The notes under the pieces: model-generated | The model's input: only the letters and a program-made list of their open reading frames with translations | What the model was told of the DNA's origin: nothing | Databases searched by the model: none | Made by a program: the position numbers and the translations under genes | Shown: positions 41,981 to 51,127 of the stretch, piece after piece | Layout of the letters: each line of letters begins with the position of its first letter | Position numbering within the stretch: the stretch's first letter is position 1 | Assembly (NCBI GenBank): GCA_028715725.1 | Contig: JAQURG010000022.1 | Span: 1 to 51,661 of the forward strand | Length of the DNA: 51,661 nt | Reading direction: 5' to 3' | DNA from: Methylococcales bacterium | GTDB taxonomy: Bacteria; Pseudomonadota; Gammaproteobacteria; Methylococcales; Methylomonadaceae

Positions 41981-42970
41981 TTGACTGAAAAAATCGATAA
42001 CAGCATGATCATGAAATGCGTGGCCTATCAAAGTGGCGTCAGTATCGGCGACATAACGATAGAAGACATCAGTGAAGTGCTGAAACAGGAACACACCTTT
42101 GTCTGGCTGGGTTTGCGCGAGGCGAATAGCGAACTGCTGGCCAACATCCAGCAGGAATTCGGACTGCATGAGCTGGCTGTCGAGGACGCCTGCACGGCGC
42201 ATCAACGGCCGAAGATCGAGGAATACGGCGACTCGCTGTTTATTGTATTGCATACTTCTCATCTGACCGAAGAGCGGGTCGAGTTCGGCGAAACTCATAT
42301 TTTCATGGGACCCCGCTTCCTGGTAACGGTCAGGCACGGCGCTTCGCATAGTCACAGTAAAGTCAGGGAACGTTGCGAAGCGATGCCGCAGAAATTGTCC
42401 AAAGGGCCCGGATTTGCCTTGTATTCGATCATGGATTTTATCGTCGATAACTATGTGCCGGTTATCGATGGCTTGCAGAATCGTTTCGATGAACTGGAAT
42501 CGGCCATCTTTCAATACCGGCCCAGCGTGCAAACTATGGAAGGCCTTTACGAACTGAAACGCGAATTGCTCCAGCTGGAAGGCGCTATTAATCCGGTAAT
42601 CGATATCTGCAACGGGCTGATGCACTTTCATAACGGGTTTATCCCCGCTGAAGTGCGGGTCTATTTTCGTGACATTGCCGATCATATCAAACGTATCGAT
42701 CAGGCAATTCAGGGCATGCGTGAGATGTTAATCGCGGCGATGCAGGTACATCTGACCTTTGAAACAGTTCGGCAGAACGAAGTCGTCAAACGCTTGGCTG
42801 GCTGGGGAGCCATCCTGGCGATACCTACGATGGTCTTCAGTTGGTACGGTATGAATTTCAGGCACATGCCGGAGCTGGATTGGGAATACAGCTATCCAAT
42901 TGTAGTGGGCGGTGTTGCATTAGGCAGTCTGCTGCTGTATTTACGCCTGAAAAGGGCGGGTTGGCTATAA
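41981..42970 (+). CDS. CorA-family divalent metal transporter
   Basis: This 329-residue protein has a long cytoplasmic N-terminal domain (1-265) and two C-terminal membrane helices; the first is followed by the signature YGMNF (near residue 288) that forms the selectivity filter of CorA channels. The segment after GMN (FRHMPELDWEY) fits the CorA loop. CorA pentamers carry Mg2+, Co2+ and Ni2+. I start at TTG 41981, spaced 6 bases after AAGGTG; GTG at 41972 is an alternative. Standalone gene. Confidence 0.85.
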   Translation: MTEKIDNSMIMKCVAYQSGVSIGDITIEDISEVLKQEHTFVWLGLREANSELLANIQQEFGLHELAVEDACTAHQRPKIEEYGDSLFIVLHTSHLTEERVEFGETHIFMGPRFLVTVRHGASHSHSKVRERCEAMPQKLSKGPGFALYSIMDFIVDNYVPVIDGLQNRFDELESAIFQYRPSVQTMEGLYELKRELLQLEGAINPVIDICNGLMHFHNGFIPAEVRVYFRDIADHIKRIDQAIQGMREMLIAAMQVHLTFETVRQNEVVKRLAGWGAILAIPTMVFSWYGMNFRHMPELDWEYSYPIVVGGVALGSLLLYLRLKRAGWL

Positions 42971-43149
42971 GCTCATTCTGCACTTAAACCTTAATGGCTA
43001 TCGGTAGCTATCAAGATTGAACGTACGCGGCAATATAAATTGCCAACAGAAATATCAGAATTCCACGGTTAAAATTATTACTCTTTCAAGTATATATCCA
43101 AAAGTTTTATATCTGATTTTCCGTCGCGCTGCCGGGGTATACTTTTTTC

Positions 43150-43401
43150 ATGCCCCCCGTTTATCAACCATCTTCACCGGATATTGAACAGGCTCTTAAG
43201 GAAATATCTGTAGCATTACTGATCATTAATATCAACCAGTTAGCCAACCAAAGCCATCGTCGGCGTCCCGATTGTTATTTTAAAGTGCACTGTCTGCCGG
43301 ATGCTCTATGCTTATTGGGTAGAATAATCGACGCGCATGAAATTCAGCTGGTCAATTTGATTTTAAATCCACTCAACCCGCATTGCAGAGCAGAATGTTG
43401 A
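43150..43401 (+). CDS. Hypothetical small protein
   Basis: This 83-residue ORF with ATG start and no recognised family contains hydrophobic helical stretches (ALKEISVALLIININQLANQS) and five cysteines. It lies alone between corA and the MASE1 diguanylate cyclase gene. No strong ribosome site. It might be spurious. Confidence 0.35.
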   Translation: MPPVYQPSSPDIEQALKEISVALLIININQLANQSHRRRPDCYFKVHCLPDALCLLGRIIDAHEIQLVNLILNPLNPHCRAEC

Positions 43402-43476
43402 ATTATTTCATGCACGTCGCCAGGAAATTAATTCATTGAGTTTAGTGTAAAACCTTATATTAAGGACGGACTTATT

Positions 43477-46400
43477 ATGTTTGTAAAGGCTTTGCTAAAT
43501 CCAACTGTTAAAAATTGGCTGGCTGTCATAGCCACTGCCGTATTGTTTTATATCGCCGGCAAGCTCACCATGTCGTTATCGTTGCCGCCGAGTTATGCGA
43601 CAGCCATCTGGCCGCCGGCCGGTATTGGTTTGGCAAGCGTTTTATTATGGGGCTATCGGGTTTTACCGGGCATATTTATAGCCGAGTTGCTTATACACTA
43701 TGAAGTCTATGATATGTCGGCTTTATGGAAGTCTCCGCCCGAGCTGCTGATTTTTATTCTAAACCCCTTCAACAGTGTTATCAGATCATGGCTGGGCTGT
43801 GTCCTGGTCAAAAAATATGCGGGTTATCCGAATGCATTGATTTCGGGCCGGTTAATTATTCTTTTTTTTCTATTCGGCGGGCCGGTTGCAACCTTTCTGC
43901 CGGCAATTTTCAGTATCTATGGCCTGTTTTTAAATGGCGTCATTATCGAGCAAGATCTGGTTTTTTCTTTTTTAACCTGGTGGCTCGGCGATTGTATGGG
44001 AGTCATCGTTTTTTCGCCTTTGTTTTTTATTATCTTTGATCGCGCGCATAGAATATGGCGGCAACGTGTCTTAACTTTAGGGTTGCCGCTGACTGTTATG
44101 TTTCTGGTTGTTGCCGTTGGTTATCTGTTTGCGCAGCGGCAAGAGGTTAAACGATTGCATAAAGTTATCAGCAGGCAAACGCATAGTATCGAAGATAATC
44201 TGAAAAATGAATTTCAGGGTCAATTGTCTGTATTAAAGCAATTATCGATGACAAAATCCGGCTTGGAATTTTCTTCACAATTTGCTTTTCATCAACATCC
44301 TGACCTTTCCCGCCTGGAATGGCTGGATGCTCATAAAGATCAAAATGGCTATCGCTATATCAGCCAATATAAGAGAGTCAATCAAGACTATAAAACTCCG
44401 GATTTTAGCTCAGTGGCGGATTTAGCCAATAGAGTGGATTTTGGCTCGACGGATTTAATAATAATAGGCAAAAACGAGTTTGTAATTTTCATGCCTGTTA
44501 TTGAAAGCGGAGAAGGAAGTTGCCAGTGCATTAAAAGGCTGATTGCCGGGTCCTTTAACATTAAAAAGTTTATTACGGATGCGATAGGAAGGGAACGCAT
44601 CGAGCACACTATTGTTAGTCTTGTACCTGTTCAAGGCAAGCTTGAGCAAACTCCCGACCCGCTGAAGTTGACTATGTGGAGCATTATTGATCTGGGCGGC
44701 CATAAGTGGATATTGCAAGTAGCGCCGGACAGACAATTCCTCGGTGAAAATTATTCCTGGACAGTATGGCAAATACTCGTCGTTGGAGTATTCTTGACGG
44801 GCTTCATGAGTATTGGATTACTGATTTTAACGGGCGAAAATGAATCGATTCGGTCTGAAGTTGACAAGCGTACTGAGGAGCTCAAGTTAAGTCACTATAA
44901 ATTATCAGCAAGCGAGCAACAGTTCAGAAAACTGGTACAAACTCAGCCGGCAATTGTTTGGCGGGCCGATCCGGCAACATGCAAATTTATGTTCGTCAGT
45001 GACGAAGCGGAGAGTATTTTAGGATATCCGGTCGAGCAATGGATTGATGAAGTTGATTTCTGGCCGCTGCATATTCATGAAGATGACAGGGAAACCGCAT
45101 TGGCTTATTGCCAGGAAGAAACCAGGCAACATCGCAACCACGATTTTGAATATCGGATGATGGCTGCTGACGGCCGCTGTATCTGGTTACATGATTATGT
45201 CAATTTGACGATTGATAACGGCAAAGTGACAGAAATATTCGGCTTCATGATTGATATCACGAAACAGAAACAGGTAGCCGAACAACTACGCCTGGCGGCA
45301 ATTACATTTGAAAGTCAGCAGGGAGTGATGATAACTGACAATAAATTCAGGATATTGCAGGTAAATAAGGCCTTCACCGAAATTACCGGCTTTTCCCAGG
45401 AAAAAGTTTTAGGAAAAAATCCAAGAATATTGGCGTCAGGCTATCATGATAAGGCGTTTTTTAAAAAATCCTGGACGCAATTAAAGAGAGATGGCCGATT
45501 TGAAGGAGAAATCTGGAATCGCCGTGAGAATGGTGAAACTTATCCGGAATGGCAGACCATTACGGCAGTGAAAAATGATAGGAATGAGGTAAGCCATTAT
45601 GTATCTGTCTTTTCGGATATTACCGAGAAGAAAGAAGCAGAGAGCAGGATTCATAATATGGCCTTTTATGATCCACTCACCCGCTTGCCAAACCGCCGTT
45701 TATTGCTGGACAGATTTCACCAGGAGTTAGCAATAGCTAAAAGGCATGGACAATTCGGTGCTGTAATATTCCTGGATCTGGATCATTTTAAATTACTCAA
45801 CGATTCACAAGGACATCTGATTGGCGATGAATTACTTATTCAGGTTGCCAACCGCCTGATCTCTGTTATTAGAGAAGAGGATACCCCTGCGCGTTTAGGC
45901 GGTGATGAATTTGTGGTATTGCTGCATGCAAACTCGGAAAGTCTGGCGACCGTGGCGGATCATTCTCTGATTGTCGCCGAAAAAATAAAAGAAATATTAA
46001 ACGAGCCGGTTATGCTTAATCAATATCACCATCAAATATCGCTCAGTATGGGTATTACCTTGTTTCCCGACAATAATGAAAGTCCGGAGGTAATTCTGCA
46101 ACAAGCCGATACCGCGATGTATCGTTCCAAAGCCAATGGGCGGAATACCATCAGTTTTTTTCATCCCAGTATGCAAAAAGCAGCCGATTTCCGCTTGAAC
46201 CTGGAACAGGATCTCAGAGCGGCTATCGAGCATGGCAGGTTTATGCTCTGCTATCAGCCGCAGGTGAGCAGTAAGGGCGTTGTGCTTAGCGCTGAAGCGC
46301 TTATACGCTGGAATCATCAGGATAAAGGCATGCTCTTGCCGATGGATTTTATCGCCGTTGCAGAGGAAAGCAACTTGATACTGGCTATCGGGCGTTGGGT

Positions 46401-46950
46401 TCTACAGGAAGCCTGTAATCAGATTAAAGCCTGGCAAAATGCAGGGGTTGAACTTCCCTTTATTTCCGTTAATGTCAGCTCTCGCCAATTCAGGCAGCAG
46501 GATTTCGTTGAGCAGGTAAAACAGGCTATCGACAGCAACGGAATTGCCGCCCATTTTCTGGGGATTGAATTAACTGAAAGCGTAATGATTGCAGATATTA
46601 ACGATACCGTCGCCAAAATGAAGGCTTTAAAAGCGCTTGGTATTTCAATTTCAGTCGATGACTTCGGCACTGGTTACTCATCGTTAATGTATTTAAAGCA
46701 GTTGCCGATTGATACTTTAAAAATAGATAAGGGTTTCGTCAGAGATATTTTAACGGATGCCAATGATGCGGTCATCGTAGAAACCATTATAAGTATGGCG
46801 CAACATATGGATTTGCAGATCATTGCCGAGGGCGTGGAAACGGCAGAGCAACTGGCATTTTTAAAACAACGGGGCTGCTCGGTTTTTCAAGGTTATTATT
46901 TTAGCCATCCACTGTGTGCAACTGAGTATGCTGACAAATTTCTGTTGTAA
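43477..46950 (+). CDS. MASE1-PAS-PAS-GGDEF-EAL cyclic-di-GMP signalling protein
   Basis: This 1157-residue membrane sensor has a MASE1 domain of about eight helices (residues 10-225), a periplasmic-type extension (about 225-430) and a final helix near 440. It is followed by a coiled segment, PAS (about 480-600, WRADPATCKFMFVSDEAESILGY), PAS (about 605-725, ITGFSQEKVLGKNP), GGDEF (730-890) with intact RLGGDEFVVL, and EAL (910-1155) with intact AEALIRWN, EDFGTGYS-type DDFGTGYSSL and EGVETAEQ motifs. Both catalytic motifs look intact, so it may both make and break cyclic di-GMP. It faces a second MASE1 sensor encoded convergently. Confidence 0.93.
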   Translation: MFVKALLNPTVKNWLAVIATAVLFYIAGKLTMSLSLPPSYATAIWPPAGIGLASVLLWGYRVLPGIFIAELLIHYEVYDMSALWKSPPELLIFILNPFNSVIRSWLGCVLVKKYAGYPNALISGRLIILFFLFGGPVATFLPAIFSIYGLFLNGVIIEQDLVFSFLTWWLGDCMGVIVFSPLFFIIFDRAHRIWRQRVLTLGLPLTVMFLVVAVGYLFAQRQEVKRLHKVISRQTHSIEDNLKNEFQGQLSVLKQLSMTKSGLEFSSQFAFHQHPDLSRLEWLDAHKDQNGYRYISQYKRVNQDYKTPDFSSVADLANRVDFGSTDLIIIGKNEFVIFMPVIESGEGSCQCIKRLIAGSFNIKKFITDAIGRERIEHTIVSLVPVQGKLEQTPDPLKLTMWSIIDLGGHKWILQVAPDRQFLGENYSWTVWQILVVGVFLTGFMSIGLLILTGENESIRSEVDKRTEELKLSHYKLSASEQQFRKLVQTQPAIVWRADPATCKFMFVSDEAESILGYPVEQWIDEVDFWPLHIHEDDRETALAYCQEETRQHRNHDFEYRMMAADGRCIWLHDYVNLTIDNGKVTEIFGFMIDITKQKQVAEQLRLAAITFESQQGVMITDNKFRILQVNKAFTEITGFSQEKVLGKNPRILASGYHDKAFFKKSWTQLKRDGRFEGEIWNRRENGETYPEWQTITAVKNDRNEVSHYVSVFSDITEKKEAESRIHNMAFYDPLTRLPNRRLLLDRFHQELAIAKRHGQFGAVIFLDLDHFKLLNDSQGHLIGDELLIQVANRLISVIREEDTPARLGGDEFVVLLHANSESLATVADHSLIVAEKIKEILNEPVMLNQYHHQISLSMGITLFPDNNESPEVILQQADTAMYRSKANGRNTISFFHPSMQKAADFRLNLEQDLRAAIEHGRFMLCYQPQVSSKGVVLSAEALIRWNHQDKGMLLPMDFIAVAEESNLILAIGRWVLQEACNQIKAWQNAGVELPFISVNVSSRQFRQQDFVEQVKQAIDSNGIAAHFLGIELTESVMIADINDTVAKMKALKALGISISVDDFGTGYSSLMYLKQLPIDTLKIDKGFVRDILTDANDAVIVETIISMAQHMDLQIIAEGVETAEQLAFLKQRGCSVFQGYYFSHPLCATEYADKFLL

Positions 46951-46985
46951 GGATAACGGCTGATATTCACTTTAGAAAAACCTCT

Positions 46986-47016
46986 AACCGGACCATGCGG
47001 CGAGCTCTGTCCGGTT
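46986..47016. terminator. Bidirectional hairpin between convergent genes
   Basis: AACCGGAC (46986-46993) pairs with GTCCGGTT (47009-47016), an eight-pair stem centred between the converging GGDEF-EAL and cytochrome genes. Confidence 0.6.
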
Positions 47017-47052
47017 GGTTCGTCATGCCCAGGTTAAGAATAATTTTCGCAA

Positions 47053-47868
47053 TCACTCATCGGACTTGACCAGTTTTTCCGACCGCATTTGTTTTAGATA
47101 AAGTACGATATCACGGGCCTCATCGGCGGTAATGATGTTCTCAAAGTTGGGCATTTTAGTGCCTGCACGGTAGGCTGCGGCATTAAGTATAAATTTATCC
47201 AGTTCCTCTTCCTTAAAATATTCGGTAATGTTTTTCGGAATGTTAAGTTCGGGGCCGACTTTGCCGCCGGAAAGATTGATGGAGTGACAGCGGATGCAAT
47301 AACGGCTGAATAAGGCAAAGCCCTTATTAATCCGGGCATCGGCATGAGCCGGAGCGGCGGCGCCAAAATAAGATTTGGCGGACTGTAGTGATAGTGAGAC
47401 CAGCTGGAAAGGCCAGGGGTAGCGCCATTCATCCAGATTTTTTTTCGGCCAGACCAGATAAAAAGGCGCAGGCGTCATGATTTGTTTACCAAATTTAAAA
47501 TCGAGCCAGCCTTTACTTTCTGTTGAGGCATTGTCTTTAAAAGCGATGAACCCCTGTTCAGTAAAGGCATCGCTATAGGCCATGGAGACTTTATAACCAT
47601 CGGCAGAGGTAAAAACGATCACCAGCTCATCTTTTTTAAAGGAGTCGGGTATCCTGATTTTTTCGAGAATTTCAGCTAGCGGATAAGCCTGATATTCCTT
47701 GGCGGTTTTATATACGGGGTCATGATTGACTTTTATTGTTTGCGGCTTGGGTAAGTTTGACGAATTAGTCTTGAGCAGATCAAGAGTCGGCCAGTCTGTA
47801 GCCCAGCCTGATAGCGGAAAGCTTAATAGCAGGAATATGAGGCTGGCGAATAGTCGATGATTAGTCAT
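47053..47868 (-). CDS. Periplasmic monohaem cytochrome c with N-terminal domain
   Basis: This 271-residue secreted protein has a signal peptide (cleavage near WAT, residue 24). The N-terminal domain (25-165) resembles a molybdopterin-oxidoreductase-like beta fold (VFTSADGYKVSMAYSDAF). A class I cytochrome c domain (175-265) carries one haem motif CIRCH near residue 190 and a distal Met in GTKMPNFEN. It overlaps the histidine kinase gene by 8 bases and is the last gene of the minus-strand operon. It could pass electrons or act as a redox sensor for the kinase encoded with it. Confidence 0.85.
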   Translation of the reverse strand: MTNHRLFASLIFLLLSFPLSGWATDWPTLDLLKTNSSNLPKPQTIKVNHDPVYKTAKEYQAYPLAEILEKIRIPDSFKKDELVIVFTSADGYKVSMAYSDAFTEQGFIAFKDNASTESKGWLDFKFGKQIMTPAPFYLVWPKKNLDEWRYPWPFQLVSLSLQSAKSYFGAAAPAHADARINKGFALFSRYCIRCHSINLSGGKVGPELNIPKNITEYFKEEELDKFILNAAAYRAGTKMPNFENIITADEARDIVLYLKQMRSEKLVKSDE

Positions 47869-50437
47869 TATGGTTACCTACAGAATTTACCAGGGCTGCT
47901 AATTGATCGTCAGCGATGGGCTTGGTTAGATAATAATCAAACCCGGCGTTAAGCGCTTCAGTTTTTTTATTATCGTCAACATAAGCACTGATGGCTATGA
48001 TTTTTAGTGTGTTATGCTGGCTTCTGAGTATTTTTATCATCTCCAGCCCCGTCATCACCGGCATGTTAAGATCTATAAACGCCAGTTCATAGCGCTTTTC
48101 ACTTATTAATTGCAGGGCTTGCTGGCCATTAACGGCTGAGTCAACCGTGCAGCCCTGCAATTCAAGCAGATTAGCCAGTAATAACAGATTAATTTCATTA
48201 TCATCGGCAATTAATACTCGGGTCGAAGTTTTTGTTAAAACCTTAATATTTGACGGTTTGGGCGCCTCAGGCTGAGTTTTTTCACCCACGGGCAACGGAA
48301 TCGAAACTGTAAAAATACTGCCTATGCCGGGTTGGCTGCTGACTAATAAACTGCCGCCCATAGAGTCAACCAGTGTTCGAGTAATGGCTAATCCCAATCC
48401 GACGCCCTCCTTGATATAGCGAGTGACGCTAATTTGCACAAAAGGAGAAAAAATTTGTTCGAGGTCATTTTTGGCGATGCCACAGCCGGTATCTTCAACC
48501 GAGAAGTTTAAATGTCCGTCCTGATAAGCAAACGAAATAGAGACTAACCCCTGGTCTGTATATTTAATGGCATTGTTAAGCAGATTGACGACGATCTGCC
48601 GAATACGATTTTCATCGCCCCGGAGATAATGAGGCACAGAATCTTTGTGAACGATCAAGGCCAGGTGTTTTGCATCCGCCTGAAGTTTAAAAATTTCGGT
48701 GATATTGACTAGCAATGATTCAAAATCAAAGTCATTGATATCCAGTTTCGTCTGATTAGACTCAATAGATGAAATATCCAGAAGATCGGTAATGAGTGTT
48801 AACAGGTTATCGCCGCATTGCCTGATAATCTCAATCAGCTTTTTATCTTCTACAGAAATCGATGGATTTTTCTGTAATAATTGAGTGAAGCCTAAAATCC
48901 CATGTAAGGGCGTGCGTAATTCGTGACTGATATTGGCTAAAAGCTGACTTTTCGCCTTATTCGCAATTTCAGCTGCATTTTTTGCATGTCGTAATGCAGC
49001 GGTTCGTTCTTCAACGATAGATTCAGTTCGAAAGTTACGTCCGGTCAGCATTAATAAACCAACGCCCAGCAGGTTGGTAAATAATAACCCGCTGATCAAG
49101 ACTCCGATTGACCAGGGAAAATGCGAGTTTTCCATAATCGGGTCATAATAAAAACCTAGCAGCCATTGCTGGCTGGCGACTGGAAACAGGTATTGCTGAT
49201 AGGGATGAATACCCTGAACATCAGCAGTTGAATAGATGATTTTGTTATTCGCGCCTTTATTTTCAATGATGCTGATGGTTAAAAAACAGCCTTGTGTATT
49301 CAATTCGTCAAGTGCTTGATGCACCAGTTCAGCAATAGAAATAGAGGTTAAAATAACGCCCAGCAGTTTTTTATCGGTTACAGAAAAAACCGGTGAATAA
49401 AGGTTAATTTCATTATTCTCAATTGAGATGTAATTGACTTCATCGGGGGATCTGAGATCATCTTTTACCAGCCTGGTCAAGTTTGGCAGGTTTATCTGCT
49501 GCGCGTTGGGGTATTTTATTTCCTGGCTGTTGAGTATTGAAGTGAATTCGATATAGCCGGTTCCGTTTGCGGCATAGCTGATCCACTTTATGAAATTTAT
49601 TTCTTTAAAGGGAGATAACGCCTCTTTGCTAAATAATGAAAACTCATGATTTTCCACTACCCGTGAGCCAATAAAAAAATTGCGTACTGAATTAATGGCA
49701 TGGAAATCTCCTTGTATCCGGTTTTTTAAAGCCTGAGATAAAGTAATTGATTGATCCTTGAGTTGCTGCCGGCGCTGGTGATCCTCTATTTTTCGCACAT
49801 AAAAGAATAACACAGCGACTAACAAGAAGGTGAAGATAAGCGGCAATCCGACAGAACTTCTGCGTTTGCGCCATACTGCTTGAGGCTCGCCGAAAGCCGT
49901 CAACATTAATGGCGCAAACAACAGCACTCCCATCGTATCGCCCATCCACCAGCTAATCCAGTTGACAGGAGTTTCGGATAAGGAAATGAGTCCCGCCGAA
50001 TACAGGGTTATCAGCCCGATGGTCGCCGGCAGCAGACAGCTTATCGGGCCGCCCAGCAGCATAAAAAGCATGATGCTTTTATCGTCGATTAGCGGATTTG
50101 GGAAGCCGATAGACTGTCTAATCAAGAAGGCTCCCAAAAAAGCACAAGCCGAAGCGCCAAATCCTGTTGCGATATGGATCGGCAATATTTCCGGATTAAA
50201 GCCTAAAGCCCATACACTGAGGCCAAAATTGCCGATGAAGATGCCCGGATATATTCGTTTACCCAATAGCAATGCGGCAGCCAAAGAAATTCCAGCCGGA
50301 GGCCATAATACCCCGGCATTGCCTGGAGGCACTTTAAACTGTAGGCCTAATAAACCGAAAATAAAATAAGCGCCTGCGATAAGGCTGATTAAAAGCAGAT
50401 ATTGTAAGCTGCGGATTATCGAAAGCCTGGTAAACAT
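47861..50437 (-). CDS. MASE1 hybrid sensor histidine kinase with receiver domain
   Basis: This 858-residue protein has an N-terminal MASE1 domain (residues 1-215), a periplasmic sensing region (215-440), a final membrane helix near 445, HisKA with phospho-His in SHELRTPLHGILGF (near 504), HATPase_c with N box DENRIRQIVVNLLNNAIKY and GxG motifs DTGCGIAK and GVGLGL, and a C-terminal receiver with phospho-Asp in LAFIDLNMPVMTG (near 786) and Lys in YLTKPI. No HPt or output domain. It lies 6 bases after the MfnB-like gene and overlaps the cytochrome gene. The signal is unknown. Confidence 0.92.
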   Translation of the reverse strand: MFTRLSIIRSLQYLLLISLIAGAYFIFGLLGLQFKVPPGNAGVLWPPAGISLAAALLLGKRIYPGIFIGNFGLSVWALGFNPEILPIHIATGFGASACAFLGAFLIRQSIGFPNPLIDDKSIMLFMLLGGPISCLLPATIGLITLYSAGLISLSETPVNWISWWMGDTMGVLLFAPLMLTAFGEPQAVWRKRRSSVGLPLIFTFLLVAVLFFYVRKIEDHQRRQQLKDQSITLSQALKNRIQGDFHAINSVRNFFIGSRVVENHEFSLFSKEALSPFKEINFIKWISYAANGTGYIEFTSILNSQEIKYPNAQQINLPNLTRLVKDDLRSPDEVNYISIENNEINLYSPVFSVTDKKLLGVILTSISIAELVHQALDELNTQGCFLTISIIENKGANNKIIYSTADVQGIHPYQQYLFPVASQQWLLGFYYDPIMENSHFPWSIGVLISGLLFTNLLGVGLLMLTGRNFRTESIVEERTAALRHAKNAAEIANKAKSQLLANISHELRTPLHGILGFTQLLQKNPSISVEDKKLIEIIRQCGDNLLTLITDLLDISSIESNQTKLDINDFDFESLLVNITEIFKLQADAKHLALIVHKDSVPHYLRGDENRIRQIVVNLLNNAIKYTDQGLVSISFAYQDGHLNFSVEDTGCGIAKNDLEQIFSPFVQISVTRYIKEGVGLGLAITRTLVDSMGGSLLVSSQPGIGSIFTVSIPLPVGEKTQPEAPKPSNIKVLTKTSTRVLIADDNEINLLLLANLLELQGCTVDSAVNGQQALQLISEKRYELAFIDLNMPVMTGLEMIKILRSQHNTLKIIAISAYVDDNKKTEALNAGFDYYLTKPIADDQLAALVNSVGNHND

Positions 50438-50443
50438 TTCTGG

Positions 50444-51127
50444 TTAAAGAGTGTTGTGTACGGCTTGTTTTATGCGCAGAATTGAAGACTTGTCCAATTG
50501 CTCTGTTCTTTTCTGCTGTAAACATAATGCGCCTCTAAACCCCAGATAATCGGGCTGAAAAGGCAAAAGTCCGGTTATATCTTGCAGTTTGAGAGATCCC
50601 GCAAGTCCGCACAATAATTGCCGGGTTTTGGCAAGCCTTACAAATTGCCCGACTTCAGAGGGTTCCATAATTTGCATGAGCGAACCTTTCTGCTTGTCCA
50701 TGGTATCCAGCATAACGCCTGCAAAACCGGCCTCTTTCAGAGAATTCACGATAGTAAAGTCAGGCTGACTGTCAGCAAACAGCACCGCAATCAAGGCAAT
50801 GTTTTGCCGGCATAATAGGGATAAGCTATTAATGATTTTCGGCCAGTCCCCATCGGGAAAGAACCCGATTTTTATATAATCGGCCCCGGTTTCGGACATT
50901 GCCTGGGCGGCATTAAATATCAGATCCGGCTGCATGGGCAGATCGCCAATGGTCGCGCTGACGGGACAGCGTTGATGAATCTCCGTCACAATCTGTCTGA
51001 CAAGATCAATATCAAGGGCGCCTAATGCACCCAATGCCGGCTGTTTAAGATCGATGATATCGACGTTCGCGCTCAATGCCAGCAAGGCTTCTGCTACGCT
51101 GTTAACACTGGCAAGCATTCCGGTCAT
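50444..51127 (-). CDS. MfnB-like (DUF556) 4-HFC-P synthase
   Basis: This 227-residue TIM-barrel-like protein belongs to DUF556, (5-formylfuran-3-yl)methyl phosphate synthase (MfnB). MfnB makes the furan precursor of methanofuran from two glyceraldehyde-3-phosphate molecules. The family Schiff-base region DIIDLKQPALGALGALD (residues 23-39) holds the lysine, and DYIKIGFFPDG and FAGVMLDTM are further conserved strands. In methylotrophic bacteria methanofuran analogues serve formaldehyde oxidation via formyltransferase/hydrolase. It overlaps the DUF447 gene by 4 bases, as in known archaeal-type C1 gene clusters. Confidence 0.88.
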   Translation of the reverse strand: MTGMLASVNSVAEALLALSANVDIIDLKQPALGALGALDIDLVRQIVTEIHQRCPVSATIGDLPMQPDLIFNAAQAMSETGADYIKIGFFPDGDWPKIINSLSLLCRQNIALIAVLFADSQPDFTIVNSLKEAGFAGVMLDTMDKQKGSLMQIMEPSEVGQFVRLAKTRQLLCGLAGSLKLQDITGLLPFQPDYLGFRGALCLQQKRTEQLDKSSILRIKQAVHNTL

